A stretch of DNA of 64,000 bases, taken from positions 186,001-250,000 of the forward strand of contig NZ_BMJE01000005.1 in assembly GCF_014642915.1 (NCBI RefSeq), in the 5' to 3' direction. The notes below the pieces were generated by a model that did no database searches, was not told the origin of the DNA, and saw only the letters and a program-made list of their open reading frames with translations. The stretch comes from Flavobacterium suaedae. GTDB taxonomy: Bacteria > Bacteroidota > Bacteroidia > Flavobacteriales > Flavobacteriaceae. This document shows, piece by piece, positions 45,095 through 53,894 of the stretch. Positions within the stretch are counted from its first letter, which is position 1. Every line of letters begins with the position of its first letter. Made by a program: the position numbers and the translations under genes.

Positions 45095-45457
45095 TTATTT
45101 TAGCGAATTTCTGAGAGCAGCCGTTTTATTCATTAAAATGAATGCTTCAGAATAAAGTGATTCAAAAACTTCTTCGCTAATATAATTTCTTCTTTTTGCT
45201 TTAAACAGACAGCAAACTACTTCTGCTATAGAGCGGATTGAATAGGTTAGAAATTTTCTAAATTCAGGGTTTGTGTTACCTGTAGCCCCTTCCGAAATAT
45301 TTAATGCGATACTATCTACAGCCCGATTAATCTGACTTTGTAAATTATACAATTCTTTAGACGGAAACCTTATTGATATTTCATGAATCTTTTCGCCAAA
45401 ATCCATTGCTAAATTCCAAACTTGAAGTTTTTCAAATTTAAATTTTTTAATTTCCAT
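45095..45457 (-). CDS. Four-helix bundle protein (S23/intervening-sequence protein family)
   Basis: 120 aa of the family first found inside 23S rRNA intervening sequences (VWNLAMDFGEKIHEIS; NLQSQINRAVDSIALNISEGATG; RFLTYSIRSIAEVVCCL). Not known to be an enzyme. It sits between aguB and aguA with short flanking gaps, like a later insertion into a polyamine operon. Sequence resembling dispersed intergenic repeat text (GGACATCGGACTCC) lies just upstream, about 45485. Confidence 0.9.
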   Translation of the reverse strand: MEIKKFKFEKLQVWNLAMDFGEKIHEISIRFPSKELYNLQSQINRAVDSIALNISEGATGNTNPEFRKFLTYSIRSIAEVVCCLFKAKRRNYISEEVFESLYSEAFILMNKTAALRNSLK

Positions 45458-45508
45458 TTATATACGCGTTGGATTAAACTTCGGACATCGGACTCCTAAC
45501 ATCAAACA

Positions 45509-46384
45509 TTAATCCTCGTCTATATAACGTTTTGTAATCGGCTGGTAACTGTCAATTCTTCTGTCACGAAGAAAAGGCCAGTGCGTACGGTAATAATCCG
45601 TTTGTTTAGTATCAATTTCCACTACAGTAGTTTCTTCCTCCTCATGAGAGGCAAGATACATTAATTTACCGTGTGGGTTGGCCACAAAACTACCTCCCCA
45701 AAACTTCATTGCACCGTTCTGTTCATAACCTACACGGTTTACACTTACTACATGTACACCATTGGCAACCGCATGCGAACGCTGAATGGTTTGCCATGCG
45801 CCATATTGTTCTTCATTAGTTTCATCGTCCTGCGTACTTGCCCAACCGATAGCGGTAGGATAAAATAAAATTTCAGCCCCCATAAGCGATGTTATGCGGC
45901 TTGCTTCAGGATACCACTGATCCCAGCAGATAAGCACCCCGATTTTAGCATATTTAGTTTGGAATACTTTATACCCCAAGTCGCCCGGAGTAAAGTAAAA
46001 CTTTTCGTAAAATGCAGGGTCATCCGGTATATGCATTTTGCGGTATTTGCCTAAGTAAGTACCGTCAGCATCAATTACTGCTGTTGTATTGTGGTATAAT
46101 CCTTCTGTTCTTTTTTCAAATAATGAAGCAATAATTACAACGTTAAGTTCCTTTGCTACTTCTGATAATGCTTCTGTAGAAGGTCCCGGAATAGATTCCG
46201 CCAAGTTGAAGTTTTCATAATCTTCTACATCACAAAAATATAACGATGTAAAAAGTTCTTGCAGGCATATTACCTGTGCGCCTTTTTCGGCAGCGTTGCG
46301 TACTTCTTTTATTGCTTTTTCAAGGTTCTGCTGTTTGTCTTGCACGCAAGACATTTGCACTAAACCTACTTTTACTTTTGCCAT
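45509..46384 (-). CDS. aguB: N-carbamoylputrescine amidase
   Basis: A 291-aa nitrilase-superfamily enzyme releasing putrescine, CO2 and ammonia from N-carbamoylputrescine. The catalytic triad is visible: Glu in LQELFTSLYF, Lys in YRKMHIPDDP, Cys in VLICWDQWYPEA. Pairing with aguA completes agmatine-to-putrescine conversion. A TAATTTTG element (46416-46409, minus) lies 25 bp upstream. Confidence 0.95.
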   Translation of the reverse strand: MAKVKVGLVQMSCVQDKQQNLEKAIKEVRNAAEKGAQVICLQELFTSLYFCDVEDYENFNLAESIPGPSTEALSEVAKELNVVIIASLFEKRTEGLYHNTTAVIDADGTYLGKYRKMHIPDDPAFYEKFYFTPGDLGYKVFQTKYAKIGVLICWDQWYPEASRITSLMGAEILFYPTAIGWASTQDDETNEEQYGAWQTIQRSHAVANGVHVVSVNRVGYEQNGAMKFWGGSFVANPHGKLMYLASHEEEETTVVEIDTKQTDYYRTHWPFLRDRRIDSYQPITKRYIDED

Positions 46385-46408
46385 AGCAAATATTTAAAGT
46401 TAAAGAGT

Positions 46409-46416
46409 CAAAATTA
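46409..46416 (-). promoter_or_regulatory. -7 element TAATTTTG of the aguB-aguA operon
   Basis: Full TAnnTTTG match on the minus strand 25 bp before aguB; no clear -33. Confidence 0.4.
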
Positions 46417-46482
46417 AATAAAATCTTTGATTTTTTTAGCAGTAATACTGTTAGTGTTTTACTAAAGTAAAAACTGCTTTTT

Positions 46483-47118
46483 TTAAGGGATGAGGTACAG
46501 GAATATACCAAAGAAATGTAACACGCTGCCACCTAACACAAATACATGCCATATAGCGTGATTATAAGGTATCTTTTCTTTTGCATAAAAGTATATCCCG
46601 AAAGTATAACACAAACCACCACCTAATAGGTAGAGCAGTGCACCTGTTTCCATATTTGCCAGTAATGGCTTTATGGCTATAATAATAAGCCAACCCATTA
46701 GGGCATATAGTGATAGTGAGAGTTTTTCTGACCTTCGTAAAGGAGAGAACTTAAAAATAAAACCTACTAGTGCAAATGCCCATACTAAACCGAATATAAC
46801 CCAACCCCATGTACCTTTTAAGCCTAATAAGGCAATAGGGGTATAGGTACCTGCAATTAGTACATAAATGCTTAAATGGTCTATTAAGCGGAAAAGTCGT
46901 TTCCATTTTAATTTTACCATGGCATGATATATAGTTGATGCAGAATATAATAGTACTAAGCTTATACCAAAAACCAGTGAAGCAGCAAGATGTGTAGCAG
47001 TACCTCTGTATATAGAGTATACTATCATTATGACTAATGCAGCTACTGATAGTATAGCACCTGTTCCATGGGTAAGTACATTAAAAAATTCTTCACGTTT
47101 TCTGTTCTTTTTGGGCAT
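46483..47118 (-). CDS. Hemolysin III family (TrhA/PAQR) membrane protein
   Basis: 211 aa with seven membrane helices. CREST-type polar positions are clear: THGTGAIL near the N terminus, STIYHAM, IDHLSIYVLIAGTYTPI, and the terminal HAIWHVFVLGGSVLHFF. Bacterial members have been linked to membrane energy and fluidity homeostasis rather than true haemolysis. Single-gene unit. Confidence 0.93.
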   Translation of the reverse strand: MPKKNRKREEFFNVLTHGTGAILSVAALVIMIVYSIYRGTATHLAASLVFGISLVLLYSASTIYHAMVKLKWKRLFRLIDHLSIYVLIAGTYTPIALLGLKGTWGWVIFGLVWAFALVGFIFKFSPLRRSEKLSLSLYALMGWLIIIAIKPLLANMETGALLYLLGGGLCYTFGIYFYAKEKIPYNHAIWHVFVLGGSVLHFFGIFLYLIP

Positions 47119-47280
47119 GCTTTATTAATTTTTACTAAAGTTACAAATAACTTAGTAAACTTGTTTTTAATGATTGTTTAAATTTATGCAAAACCTATAC
47201 CATTTATATGCTTCTTTAAAAAAATGGTTACAAACTGTTTTGTTATTCGTCACTACTGTAAACCAACAAGATATACCAAA

Positions 47281-47988
47281 ATGACAAATACTGTGAGCAG
47301 ACGAAAAACACTGATTGTTTTTATACTAACTATAATTGCAGGTTATATTCTTTTTATACTTCCTGATGTTTTTTTCGGTGTAACAAAAATAAATGGGGGA
47401 AAGCAGGGTATTAACCTTATGTATATTGCAATATTTCAGTTTGTAACAGTTACAAGCTTACTTTGGCTATCGCTGAAGAAATTAAAAAGAAACTTTAAGT
47501 ATATAGGCTTAAAGTTTAAAAAAGTTCCCGGTGATTTAACCATAGGTTTATTAGCAGGCTTAACATGGACAGCAGTACAGTTTATATTTTTAATACCAAA
47601 TACAGGTGGCGCTGCCAGAGAAGACATATCAGGAATGCTTGATATGATGGGCGATAATCTTACAGGGATGCTTTTTTATATTGTACTTGGGGTTTTGGGT
47701 GGAGGAGTAACTGAAGAATTATTTAACAGAGGTTATTTCATTATAATTTTGAGGGATGTGTTTAAAAATGAAAAGACAGGTACTTTTGTAGCCGCATTTC
47801 TTTCTATACTTTTATTCGCCTTAGGACACCTGCCTACCAATATTATCAGTTGGGTAGATATTTTGGTGCCTACGCTTATTTATACTTCACTTTTCCTTTA
47901 CACTAAAAGACTGATAGCTCCTATTGCAGCGCATGCTGTTTATAATTTACTAGCTATAATTTTGGTTTATTTTATGTATGGGCAATAA
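47281..47988 (+). CDS. CPBP family intramembrane glutamic endopeptidase
   Basis: 235 aa from ATG 47281 (MTNTVSRRK), preferred over the in-frame ATG at 47224 because the extra N terminus is not family-like. About seven helices. Catalytic motifs of the Abi/CPBP (Rce1-like) family: EE with R in TEELFNRGYF, FALGHLP, and the last motif HAVYNLLAI. Substrate unknown. Confidence 0.9.
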   Translation: MTNTVSRRKTLIVFILTIIAGYILFILPDVFFGVTKINGGKQGINLMYIAIFQFVTVTSLLWLSLKKLKRNFKYIGLKFKKVPGDLTIGLLAGLTWTAVQFIFLIPNTGGAAREDISGMLDMMGDNLTGMLFYIVLGVLGGGVTEELFNRGYFIIILRDVFKNEKTGTFVAAFLSILLFALGHLPTNIISWVDILVPTLIYTSLFLYTKRLIAPIAAHAVYNLLAIILVYFMYGQ

Positions 47989-47992
47989 TGGC

Positions 47993-48000
47993 TAGCTTTG
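47993..48000 (+). promoter_or_regulatory. -7 element TAGCTTTG of the aldo/keto reductase gene
   Basis: Full TAnnTTTG match 17 bp before the start, implying a very short leader. Confidence 0.45.
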
Positions 48001-48016
48001 TAAAAAAAGCCAGGTT

Positions 48017-48910
48017 ATGCGATATAAAAACCTAAAAAGAGCAAATTTTAAAGTAAGTGAATTATCATTTGGCTGTATGTCATTAAAAAGTGACGTGACA
48101 GAAAATGACAAATTAATAAATAAAGCGATAGATTCAGATATTAATCTTTTTGATACAGCAGATTTGTATGAAGGTGGTGAGAATGAAAGACTGCTGGGGA
48201 ACGCATTAAAAGGTAAACGAAATGATATTTTAATAGCTACTAAAGTAGGTAACCGTATGCACGAAGATGGCAGCGGTTGGGATTGGTGCCCTGAGAAAGA
48301 GTATATACTTAGCGCTGTTGATAAGAGTTTGCAACGTTTACAAACAGATTATATTGATTTATACTTACTACATGGCGGTACTATAAATGACCCTACAGAT
48401 GAGGTTATAGAGGCTTTTGAAAGGTTATTAGAACAAGGTAAGATAAGAGCTTACGGAATATCATCTATACGTCCGAATGTAATAAGAGAATATATAGAAA
48501 AGTCTAATATAGCTGCTGTTATGACACAGTACAGCCTTTTAGACAGAAGACCGGAAGAGGAAACTCTAAGGTTATTAGAATCTAATGAAATAGGTGTATT
48601 GGCAAGGGGCACAGTTGCCGGCGGTTTACTGGCAGGCAAACCGGCAAAAGAATATTTAGGCATACCCGCTGATGAGATAGCCAAAATTGTAAATGCTATA
48701 CAAAGTACATTGCCTGAACGCTCTGTTAATGAAAAAGCTATGCGTTATGTAATGGATAATACCGCTATAACTACTGCTGTAGCAGGGATAAGGACGGAAC
48801 AGCAACTACTTGATGCTATAGCAGCAGAAAAATCTACTTCTTTAACAGCAGTAGAGTTACAACAATTAAAAAGTATTTGGAAAGGTACAATATACCAAAA
48901 CCACAGATAG
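48017..48910 (+). CDS. Aldo/keto reductase
   Basis: 297 aa, NADPH-dependent TIM-barrel oxidoreductase. Catalytic tetrad context: Asp and Tyr in FDTADLYEGGENE, Lys in ATKVGNR, His in LYLLHGG. The C-terminal RTEQQLLDAI matches the cofactor-binding segment. It converges on the response regulator at 48919 (8-bp gap). Substrate not predictable. Confidence 0.93.
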   Translation: MRYKNLKRANFKVSELSFGCMSLKSDVTENDKLINKAIDSDINLFDTADLYEGGENERLLGNALKGKRNDILIATKVGNRMHEDGSGWDWCPEKEYILSAVDKSLQRLQTDYIDLYLLHGGTINDPTDEVIEAFERLLEQGKIRAYGISSIRPNVIREYIEKSNIAAVMTQYSLLDRRPEEETLRLLESNEIGVLARGTVAGGLLAGKPAKEYLGIPADEIAKIVNAIQSTLPERSVNEKAMRYVMDNTAITTAVAGIRTEQQLLDAIAAEKSTSLTAVELQQLKSIWKGTIYQNHR

Positions 48911-48918
48911 CTTGCAAA

Positions 48919-49575
48919 CTATAAAAATGGCTCTGTAAGTTGGTATTTATGCGAAAAAAGTACAAGTCCCACTTTTGATTTTATATTAAAACGCTCAAAC
49001 AAAGCAGCACGATATGCTTCTATTGATTTTATGGAAAGCCCCATTATATCAGCCATTTGTTCGTAAGTGTATTCTTTTTCGTTGCATACCAGTTTTAAAA
49101 ATTCAACCTCTCTGTCGGTAAGGTTTATTTTTCTGTTTTGTTTGTTCTTACTGGCAGTATGAGCTTTTACTCTGCTTATTATTTCAGTAACGTTTTTATA
49201 GCCTATCTGAATAATATTTTCAATAGTGGTTTTAAGTTCTTGTGCAGTACAGTTTTTGTGCAGTACACCTCTTGCTCCGTAATAATAGGCTTCGTTAATT
49301 ATTTCTTCTTTAGAGTGTTGAGTTAAAAGTAATACTTTAAATTCATCATTCTCCTTAAGTAGTTTTTCAAGTGTTTCAATACCATTTATGCCGGGCATAG
49401 AGTAGTCTAATATAAACAGGGTTGGAGTATCTTTTAGTGGTAAAGCGTTTAACAACAGCTCTCCATTATCAAATTCATAAGCAATATTATAATCACCTAT
49501 TTTTTCTAATAGCTCTTTTAAACCCTGCCGTACAATTTTGTGATCGTCTACTAAGCAAATGGTAGTGTTTTTCAT
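48919..49575 (-). CDS. LuxR-type response regulator (module A)
   Basis: 218 aa. Receiver domain with DDHK (10-13) and phosphoacceptor Asp57 in FILDYSMPGING; Lys in GVLHKNC. C-terminal HTH: LTDREVEFLKLVCNEKEYTYEQMADIMG then SIKSIEAYRAALFERFN. It is the last gene of module A, 15 bp after its kinase, and matches the response regulator at 51812 in position and architecture. Confidence 0.94.
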   Translation of the reverse strand: MKNTTICLVDDHKIVRQGLKELLEKIGDYNIAYEFDNGELLLNALPLKDTPTLFILDYSMPGINGIETLEKLLKENDEFKVLLLTQHSKEEIINEAYYYGARGVLHKNCTAQELKTTIENIIQIGYKNVTEIISRVKAHTASKNKQNRKINLTDREVEFLKLVCNEKEYTYEQMADIMGLSIKSIEAYRAALFERFNIKSKVGLVLFSHKYQLTEPFL

Positions 49576-49590
49576 TTTTTCGTAATTTTT

Positions 49591-50370
49591 TTAAGTTGGT
49601 TGGTTTTTTGTAAGTGTTATAGTTGTTCCCTGCCCGGGGGTAGAATTTATATCTATTTCATATCCAATTATTTCTGCACGATTAGTAATACTGTGAAGCC
49701 CTAATGAACTACTGCTATTTTTAACATCACCGTAATTAAACCCTTTACCATTATCATTAACAGAAAGCGTAAAGCTAGGTTCTGTTTCTATATTTATTTT
49801 TATTTCGCTTGCTTCTGCATGTTTTAAACAGTTATTTATAATCTCCTGAAAAATTCTGTAAACAACTATTTTTTCGTTAGTACTGAACTCTTTTGATTTA
49901 TCGCCATTACATTGATAACTAATATGTATTACGCCACTTTTATTTATACGCTTTGATTCTGTTTCAATAGCTTTTAAAAGGTCTTGCTGTAATAGTAATT
50001 GGTTATTTAAAGAATGACTTATACCTCTAATAGAGTCTGATAGGTTATGTGCAGATTGGGATAAGGGTATTAGTAACTCTTCCAGTTCAGGATGATCTAA
50101 TTTATAGTTTTCGATTAAAAAATTAATGAAAGTAAGTTGCTGCCCAGCATCATCATGCAAATCCTGAGAAATATTATTTAAAACCTGTTCTTGGGTTTCT
50201 ACAATACTTGATGTTAACTCTTTTTGGAAGTCAATATCCTTTTGATATATAAGTTTAGTATAGTTTTTTACTTTATGAATATATAGCTTTACTAACAAGA
50301 AGCAAAAGAATATAAGCAAGCTCGCAAAAAGCAAAACAATTATGATACCTATAGCAACATTATCACGCAT
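49591..50370 (-). CDS. Sensor histidine kinase, HisKA_3 type (module A)
   Basis: 259 aa. One N-terminal membrane helix (about 8-28) and no periplasmic sensor domain. Phosphoacceptor His72 in SQDLHDDAGQQL, HATPase_c with EIINNCLKHAEASEI, DNGKGFNYG and SLGLHSITNRAEIIG. The absence of its own sensor suggests it is governed by the 217-aa membrane protein, whose stop overlaps its start by 8 bp. Confidence 0.94.
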   Translation of the reverse strand: MRDNVAIGIIIVLLFASLLIFFCFLLVKLYIHKVKNYTKLIYQKDIDFQKELTSSIVETQEQVLNNISQDLHDDAGQQLTFINFLIENYKLDHPELEELLIPLSQSAHNLSDSIRGISHSLNNQLLLQQDLLKAIETESKRINKSGVIHISYQCNGDKSKEFSTNEKIVVYRIFQEIINNCLKHAEASEIKINIETEPSFTLSVNDNGKGFNYGDVKNSSSSLGLHSITNRAEIIGYEIDINSTPGQGTTITLTKNQPT

Positions 50371-51016
50371 TTTTTAATTTTTTTTCACGATAAATATAAA
50401 TACTTACCATTATGTAATAAACTAAATTTATAAATAAAGCTATTATATCATATAGAGTATATTTCCAAACAATGATTTTATTTCCAATTATATTGTCTTT
50501 AAATGCAAAATAAAATGTAAAACCAAAGTAAAATAAAACTGGAGAAAATATGAGTATATATGTGTTTGAAAAAAAGTATTGAAAGTTCTCTCTTTTTAAT
50601 TGGAAGAAGCTTTCGTATAAAAAGATAATTATATACACAAAAGCTCCTATTACGAATGTATAAGTATTAAAATTTTTTGCGCCCTCAAAAAAAATGACAT
50701 TTGCGAGGGCAAAGCCACAAAAAGCATAGAATAAAACTTTAAATATAGTTTTAAAATATACTACAGATTTCAGTATTAGCAGCCAGAGCATGATTGAAAA
50801 ACCAAAACTTAGGGTAGCACATAAATTTATAGACTTATTATTAAAGACAAAAATTGTGTTTATGGTTTCTGTTACAATAGCTATTGTAAGAATAGCCAGA
50901 GTATATAAATGAATTCTGTTTTTTTTCGGTTTTAATACGCTAACAGCATATAGAAATGCAAAAAGAACAACTATTTTAGTTGGTTTTCGTATTAAATAAA
51001 GTAAAAAGTCATTCAT
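50363..51016 (-). CDS. 217-aa multi-pass membrane protein, candidate sensor (module A)
   Basis: About seven hydrophobic helices, short loops, Lys-rich ends. No recognised domain. Overlapping the kinase gene by 8 bp and equal in length and position to the membrane protein of module B (53238), it is probably the membrane sensor or a chaperone for the kinase. Very AT-rich coding sequence, typical for membrane genes here. Confidence 0.8.
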   Translation of the reverse strand: MNDFLLYLIRKPTKIVVLFAFLYAVSVLKPKKNRIHLYTLAILTIAIVTETINTIFVFNNKSINLCATLSFGFSIMLWLLILKSVVYFKTIFKVLFYAFCGFALANVIFFEGAKNFNTYTFVIGAFVYIIIFLYESFFQLKRENFQYFFSNTYILIFSPVLFYFGFTFYFAFKDNIIGNKIIVWKYTLYDIIALFINLVYYIMVSIYIYREKKLKNA

Positions 51017-51058
51017 TCTAGTTATGGCTCCAAAAAGTCATTAAAATAATATTGTTAA

Positions 51059-51655
51059 CTATTGTGGGTTATCAGCAACGTCATAATATTTAAGGCTGTT
51101 GTTAGAGTCAGTTATGCATATAAATATCTTGTTGCCATCTTTAGCAAAGTTTACAACACTGGTGTCATTTAGACCGTTAAATTTTTTTAGGCTTCTTAAA
51201 AATGCTAAGGAGTAACAGCATACAGAAGATGTGTTTACATCAAACTGATTTAAGAGTGTGAGTACAATACGGTCTTTAGGATCTGGCTTTTCAGGATATA
51301 GCTCTATCATTAAATATTTTTCGTAGCTATTATTATCAAAATGCCCCCCATTTTGATTGATAAAGTCTTTAATCTCCTTAAGATACACAGTAACATAATT
51401 AGGATTAGCAGGCATATCTCCCTGAGATATTAAGTGAGCATTTTGTATATGTTCTGTAGACTCTTCGCAATCTATATGGTTACAGTTAGCTTTTAGCCAT
51501 GCAGCCTTTATTGCGTTATTACCATCGTTTAAAATTTTATAAATATCAATATAAAGTTTAGTTGGAGTGCTATGACATATAAGGCTTTGGTTAGCTATTT
51601 CCCAATTTGTGTCTACTAAACTTCGGTTTATTACTATTCCGTTTGTAAAACTCAT
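51059..51655 (-). CDS. Small soluble protein, first gene of module A, unknown function
   Basis: 198 aa, acidic, no signal peptide or membrane helix. Eight Cys, including NCNHIDCEE and SSVCCYS, could bind metal or form disulfides. It is preceded by a well-formed promoter (TTG-N19-TAACTTTG) whose -33 element lies in a perfect inverted repeat. In position it mirrors the 116-aa protein of module B. I do not recognise a family; a ligand-binding or output role for the kinase system is only an inference. Confidence 0.75.
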   Translation of the reverse strand: MSFTNGIVINRSLVDTNWEIANQSLICHSTPTKLYIDIYKILNDGNNAIKAAWLKANCNHIDCEESTEHIQNAHLISQGDMPANPNYVTVYLKEIKDFINQNGGHFDNNSYEKYLMIELYPEKPDPKDRIVLTLLNQFDVNTSSVCCYSLAFLRSLKKFNGLNDTSVVNFAKDGNKIFICITDSNNSLKYYDVADNPQ

Positions 51656-51691
51656 TTTTTAAATCCTTTTTAGTTATTAATGGTTACATAA

Positions 51692-51730
51692 CAAAGTTAT
51701 TTTTTTTCCCCTATGGTTCAATAGGGGAAA
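51692..51730 (-). promoter_or_regulatory. Promoter of module A with overlapping perfect inverted repeat
   Basis: Minus strand: TTG (51721-51719), 19-bp spacer, TAACTTTG (51699-51692). A 10-bp perfect inverted repeat, TTTCCCCTAT (51705-51714) and ATAGGGGAAA (51721-51730), with a 6-bp centre, covers the -33 region. It is not a terminator in either direction (no T run after the stem). Confidence 0.65.
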
Positions 51731-51811
51731 CACTATTTTATTAACAGTGTTTTAACTATTCGTAAGGAAATACAAAATGTTGATATACAGTTTATAGAAG
51801 AGTAATAAAAT

Positions 51812-52486
51812 TTAGTCTACTAAATTTTCGATACTAACGTAGTCATTTTTAAGAGCATAAATAATAAGACCTACCATATTTTTACATTCGGTTTTTCTTA
51901 ATAAATTATTTCTGTGTCCTTCTATCGTTCTGGCACTTAAGCAAAGTTTATCAGCAATTTCGTTTCCGCTGTACTGCTTACAAATAAGTTTTAAAACCTG
52001 AATTTCTCTCTTGGTAAGTTTATCACAATCAAAACGACTTTTAGCTTTTTTGTGACGGGCAATAATGTTCTCCTGTATTATTTTCATAACATGTTCATTA
52101 TAAAAATATCCTTTTTTATCTACCTCATATATAGTGTTTAGTAGCTCTTTAGGGGTAGCATTTTTCATAACATATGATATTGCCCCAACATCAATCATAT
52201 TAGCTATAAATGACTTGGTATTATAACTGGTAAGTGCTATTATTTTAATATCAGGAAACTCATCCCGTATAATTTTTGTAGCTTCTACACCATTAACATT
52301 AGGCATTTTAATATCCATAACAATAACGTCAGGAATACTACCTTCCCTTAATTTTGTAATAAGTTCTTCACCATCTTCCGCTTCAAAAAGAATTTCAATA
52401 TCATCTTCGCGGTTTAATAAAAAATAAATACCTCGCCTAAATAGTGCCTCATCATCAGCCAGTGCTATTTTTATTTTCCTGTTCAT
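51812..52486 (-). CDS. LuxR-type response regulator (module B)
   Basis: 224 aa from ATG 52486, chosen because it overlaps the kinase stop as ATGA; an ATG two codons earlier (52492) is also possible. Receiver domain with ADDE and the phosphoacceptor Asp in VIVMDIKMPNVNG (about residue 58), Lys in YVMKNAT. HTH: LTKREIQVLKLICKQYSGNEIADKL then SARTIEGHRNNLLRK. Last gene of module B. Confidence 0.94.
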   Translation of the reverse strand: MNRKIKIALADDEALFRRGIYFLLNREDDIEILFEAEDGEELITKLREGSIPDVIVMDIKMPNVNGVEATKIIRDEFPDIKIIALTSYNTKSFIANMIDVGAISYVMKNATPKELLNTIYEVDKKGYFYNEHVMKIIQENIIARHKKAKSRFDCDKLTKREIQVLKLICKQYSGNEIADKLCLSARTIEGHRNNLLRKTECKNMVGLIIYALKNDYVSIENLVD

Positions 52487-53289
52487 ACACATTTAAAATT
52501 GAAAAGGGTAGTAGTACCTTTACCAATAGCCGAAGTGGTGGTAATGCTACCATCCAGAAAAAATATTCGACTTTCAATATTTTGCATACCCAACCCTTTT
52601 TTGGTTTTAACATTTTTAATATCAAATCCTTTTCCGTTGTCAGAGTATGTACAGGCAACTAGATCATCCCCCCAAAATGATATCTGTATATTAGTTGCAT
52701 GTCCATGACGTATAGAGTTATTAATTAACTCTTGTATAATCCTGAACACGTGTAACTGTTTTGTGCTATCCAGCCCTTTAAAGTTACACTTACTTTCAAA
52801 TTCAACAGTAACTGTTTTACTGCTGTTATATTCTAAACATAATTCCTCTAGTGCCGCATTAAGTCCAAACTTTTCTAATACCGGCGGCAGTAAATCATGT
52901 GCAATTTTCCTTGAATTTTCTAAAGCCTTATTTACAAGGCTTGTTATATTATTAGTTATTTCGGTTACTTCATCATTATTAAGCCCTTCTGTTGTAAGTA
53001 AGTGGCTGTTTAAAGCCACAACATTTAATTTAGAACTTATATCATCATGCAAATCTCTTGCAATACGCATTCTTTCCTCTTCCTGTACCAGTAAAGTAGC
53101 TTGTAACAGTTCTTTTTGGTGGAGGAGTTCCATATCTTTTTTTTCAAGCTCCTTTTTTATTACTTTCTTTTTAGAGAAATAAAAAAACAGTAATAATATA
53201 GTACCCATAAAGAGCATTAAAAATATACCTGACAGTATTATTGTTGCTGTCGATATGCTCCCGGATAATATTTGGCTTTCCATTCCCAT
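52483..53289 (-). CDS. Sensor histidine kinase, HisKA_3 type (module B)
   Basis: 268 aa. One membrane helix (about 18-38), short coiled linker, His81 in ARDLHDDISSKLN, HATPase_c with ELINNSIRHGHATNI, DNGKGFDIK and GLGMQNIESRI. No extracytoplasmic sensor domain. Its start lies inside the end of the membrane-protein gene (46-52 bp overlap), a tight coupling that suggests fixed stoichiometry. Confidence 0.94.
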   Translation of the reverse strand: MGMESQILSGSISTATIILSGIFLMLFMGTILLLFFYFSKKKVIKKELEKKDMELLHQKELLQATLLVQEEERMRIARDLHDDISSKLNVVALNSHLLTTEGLNNDEVTEITNNITSLVNKALENSRKIAHDLLPPVLEKFGLNAALEELCLEYNSSKTVTVEFESKCNFKGLDSTKQLHVFRIIQELINNSIRHGHATNIQISFWGDDLVACTYSDNGKGFDIKNVKTKKGLGMQNIESRIFFLDGSITTTSAIGKGTTTLFNFKCV

Positions 53290-53891
53290 AAAATTAACAA
53301 TTGATAAACAATAAACAAAACAGCGTTAATATTCCAGATGTATACGTTTGTTTTATCGTTAAACGAAGCAATATGAGAAGCAGAAACAAAAATTAAACAA
53401 CTACTCATTATATATAAAAAAGCACCTGTAACAATATATGTAAATGGCAACTTGTTGGAAATATTTTCATATAGGTAATACACTGAGTAGATGATTATAA
53501 GGCAACTGGTTATTAAGAAACCTAAAGAGTTGAAGTTATAATACAACATAGGTGTTATACTATATTGAACAGCTAATAATGCGACAATAATAAGCCCGAT
53601 ATACTTTATAAAAATTGCAATTTTTTTATTTATATCTTTAAAAGCATAGTAGAAAAACGTGCTTAATAGAATAAATTGAAACCACAAAAAGTAGTTAGAC
53701 AAGAAGTGATTATTTTTCCCCTGAAATGCATAAAGCTCCATGAAAAAATGTATAATAAAAACAGTTATAATATAAGCAGTAAAAGCTTTATAGGCTTTAC
53801 TTTGTTTAGTAAAGCCTATAATGTAAACTATAACATTAATAAATAAAATTCCGAAGCCTGTATAAGACAATACTTCCAGTATATTATTCAT
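53238..53891 (-). CDS. 217-aa multi-pass membrane protein, candidate sensor (module B)
   Basis: About seven hydrophobic helices with short polar loops (KNNHFLSNY; SHIASFNDKTN) and a basic C-terminal tail. No recognised domain. Same length and same place as the module A protein at 50363. Its 3' end overlaps the kinase gene by about 50 bp. Confidence 0.8.
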   Translation of the reverse strand: MNNILEVLSYTGFGILFINVIVYIIGFTKQSKAYKAFTAYIITVFIIHFFMELYAFQGKNNHFLSNYFLWFQFILLSTFFYYAFKDINKKIAIFIKYIGLIIVALLAVQYSITPMLYYNFNSLGFLITSCLIIIYSVYYLYENISNKLPFTYIVTGAFLYIMSSCLIFVSASHIASFNDKTNVYIWNINAVLFIVYQLLILWEWKAKYYPGAYRQQQ

Positions 53892-53894
53892 GTA

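Noticed and set aside
52763..53182. 139-aa plus-strand frame antisense to the module B kinase
   Set aside because: Ser-rich composition; it covers the conserved kinase core on the other strand.
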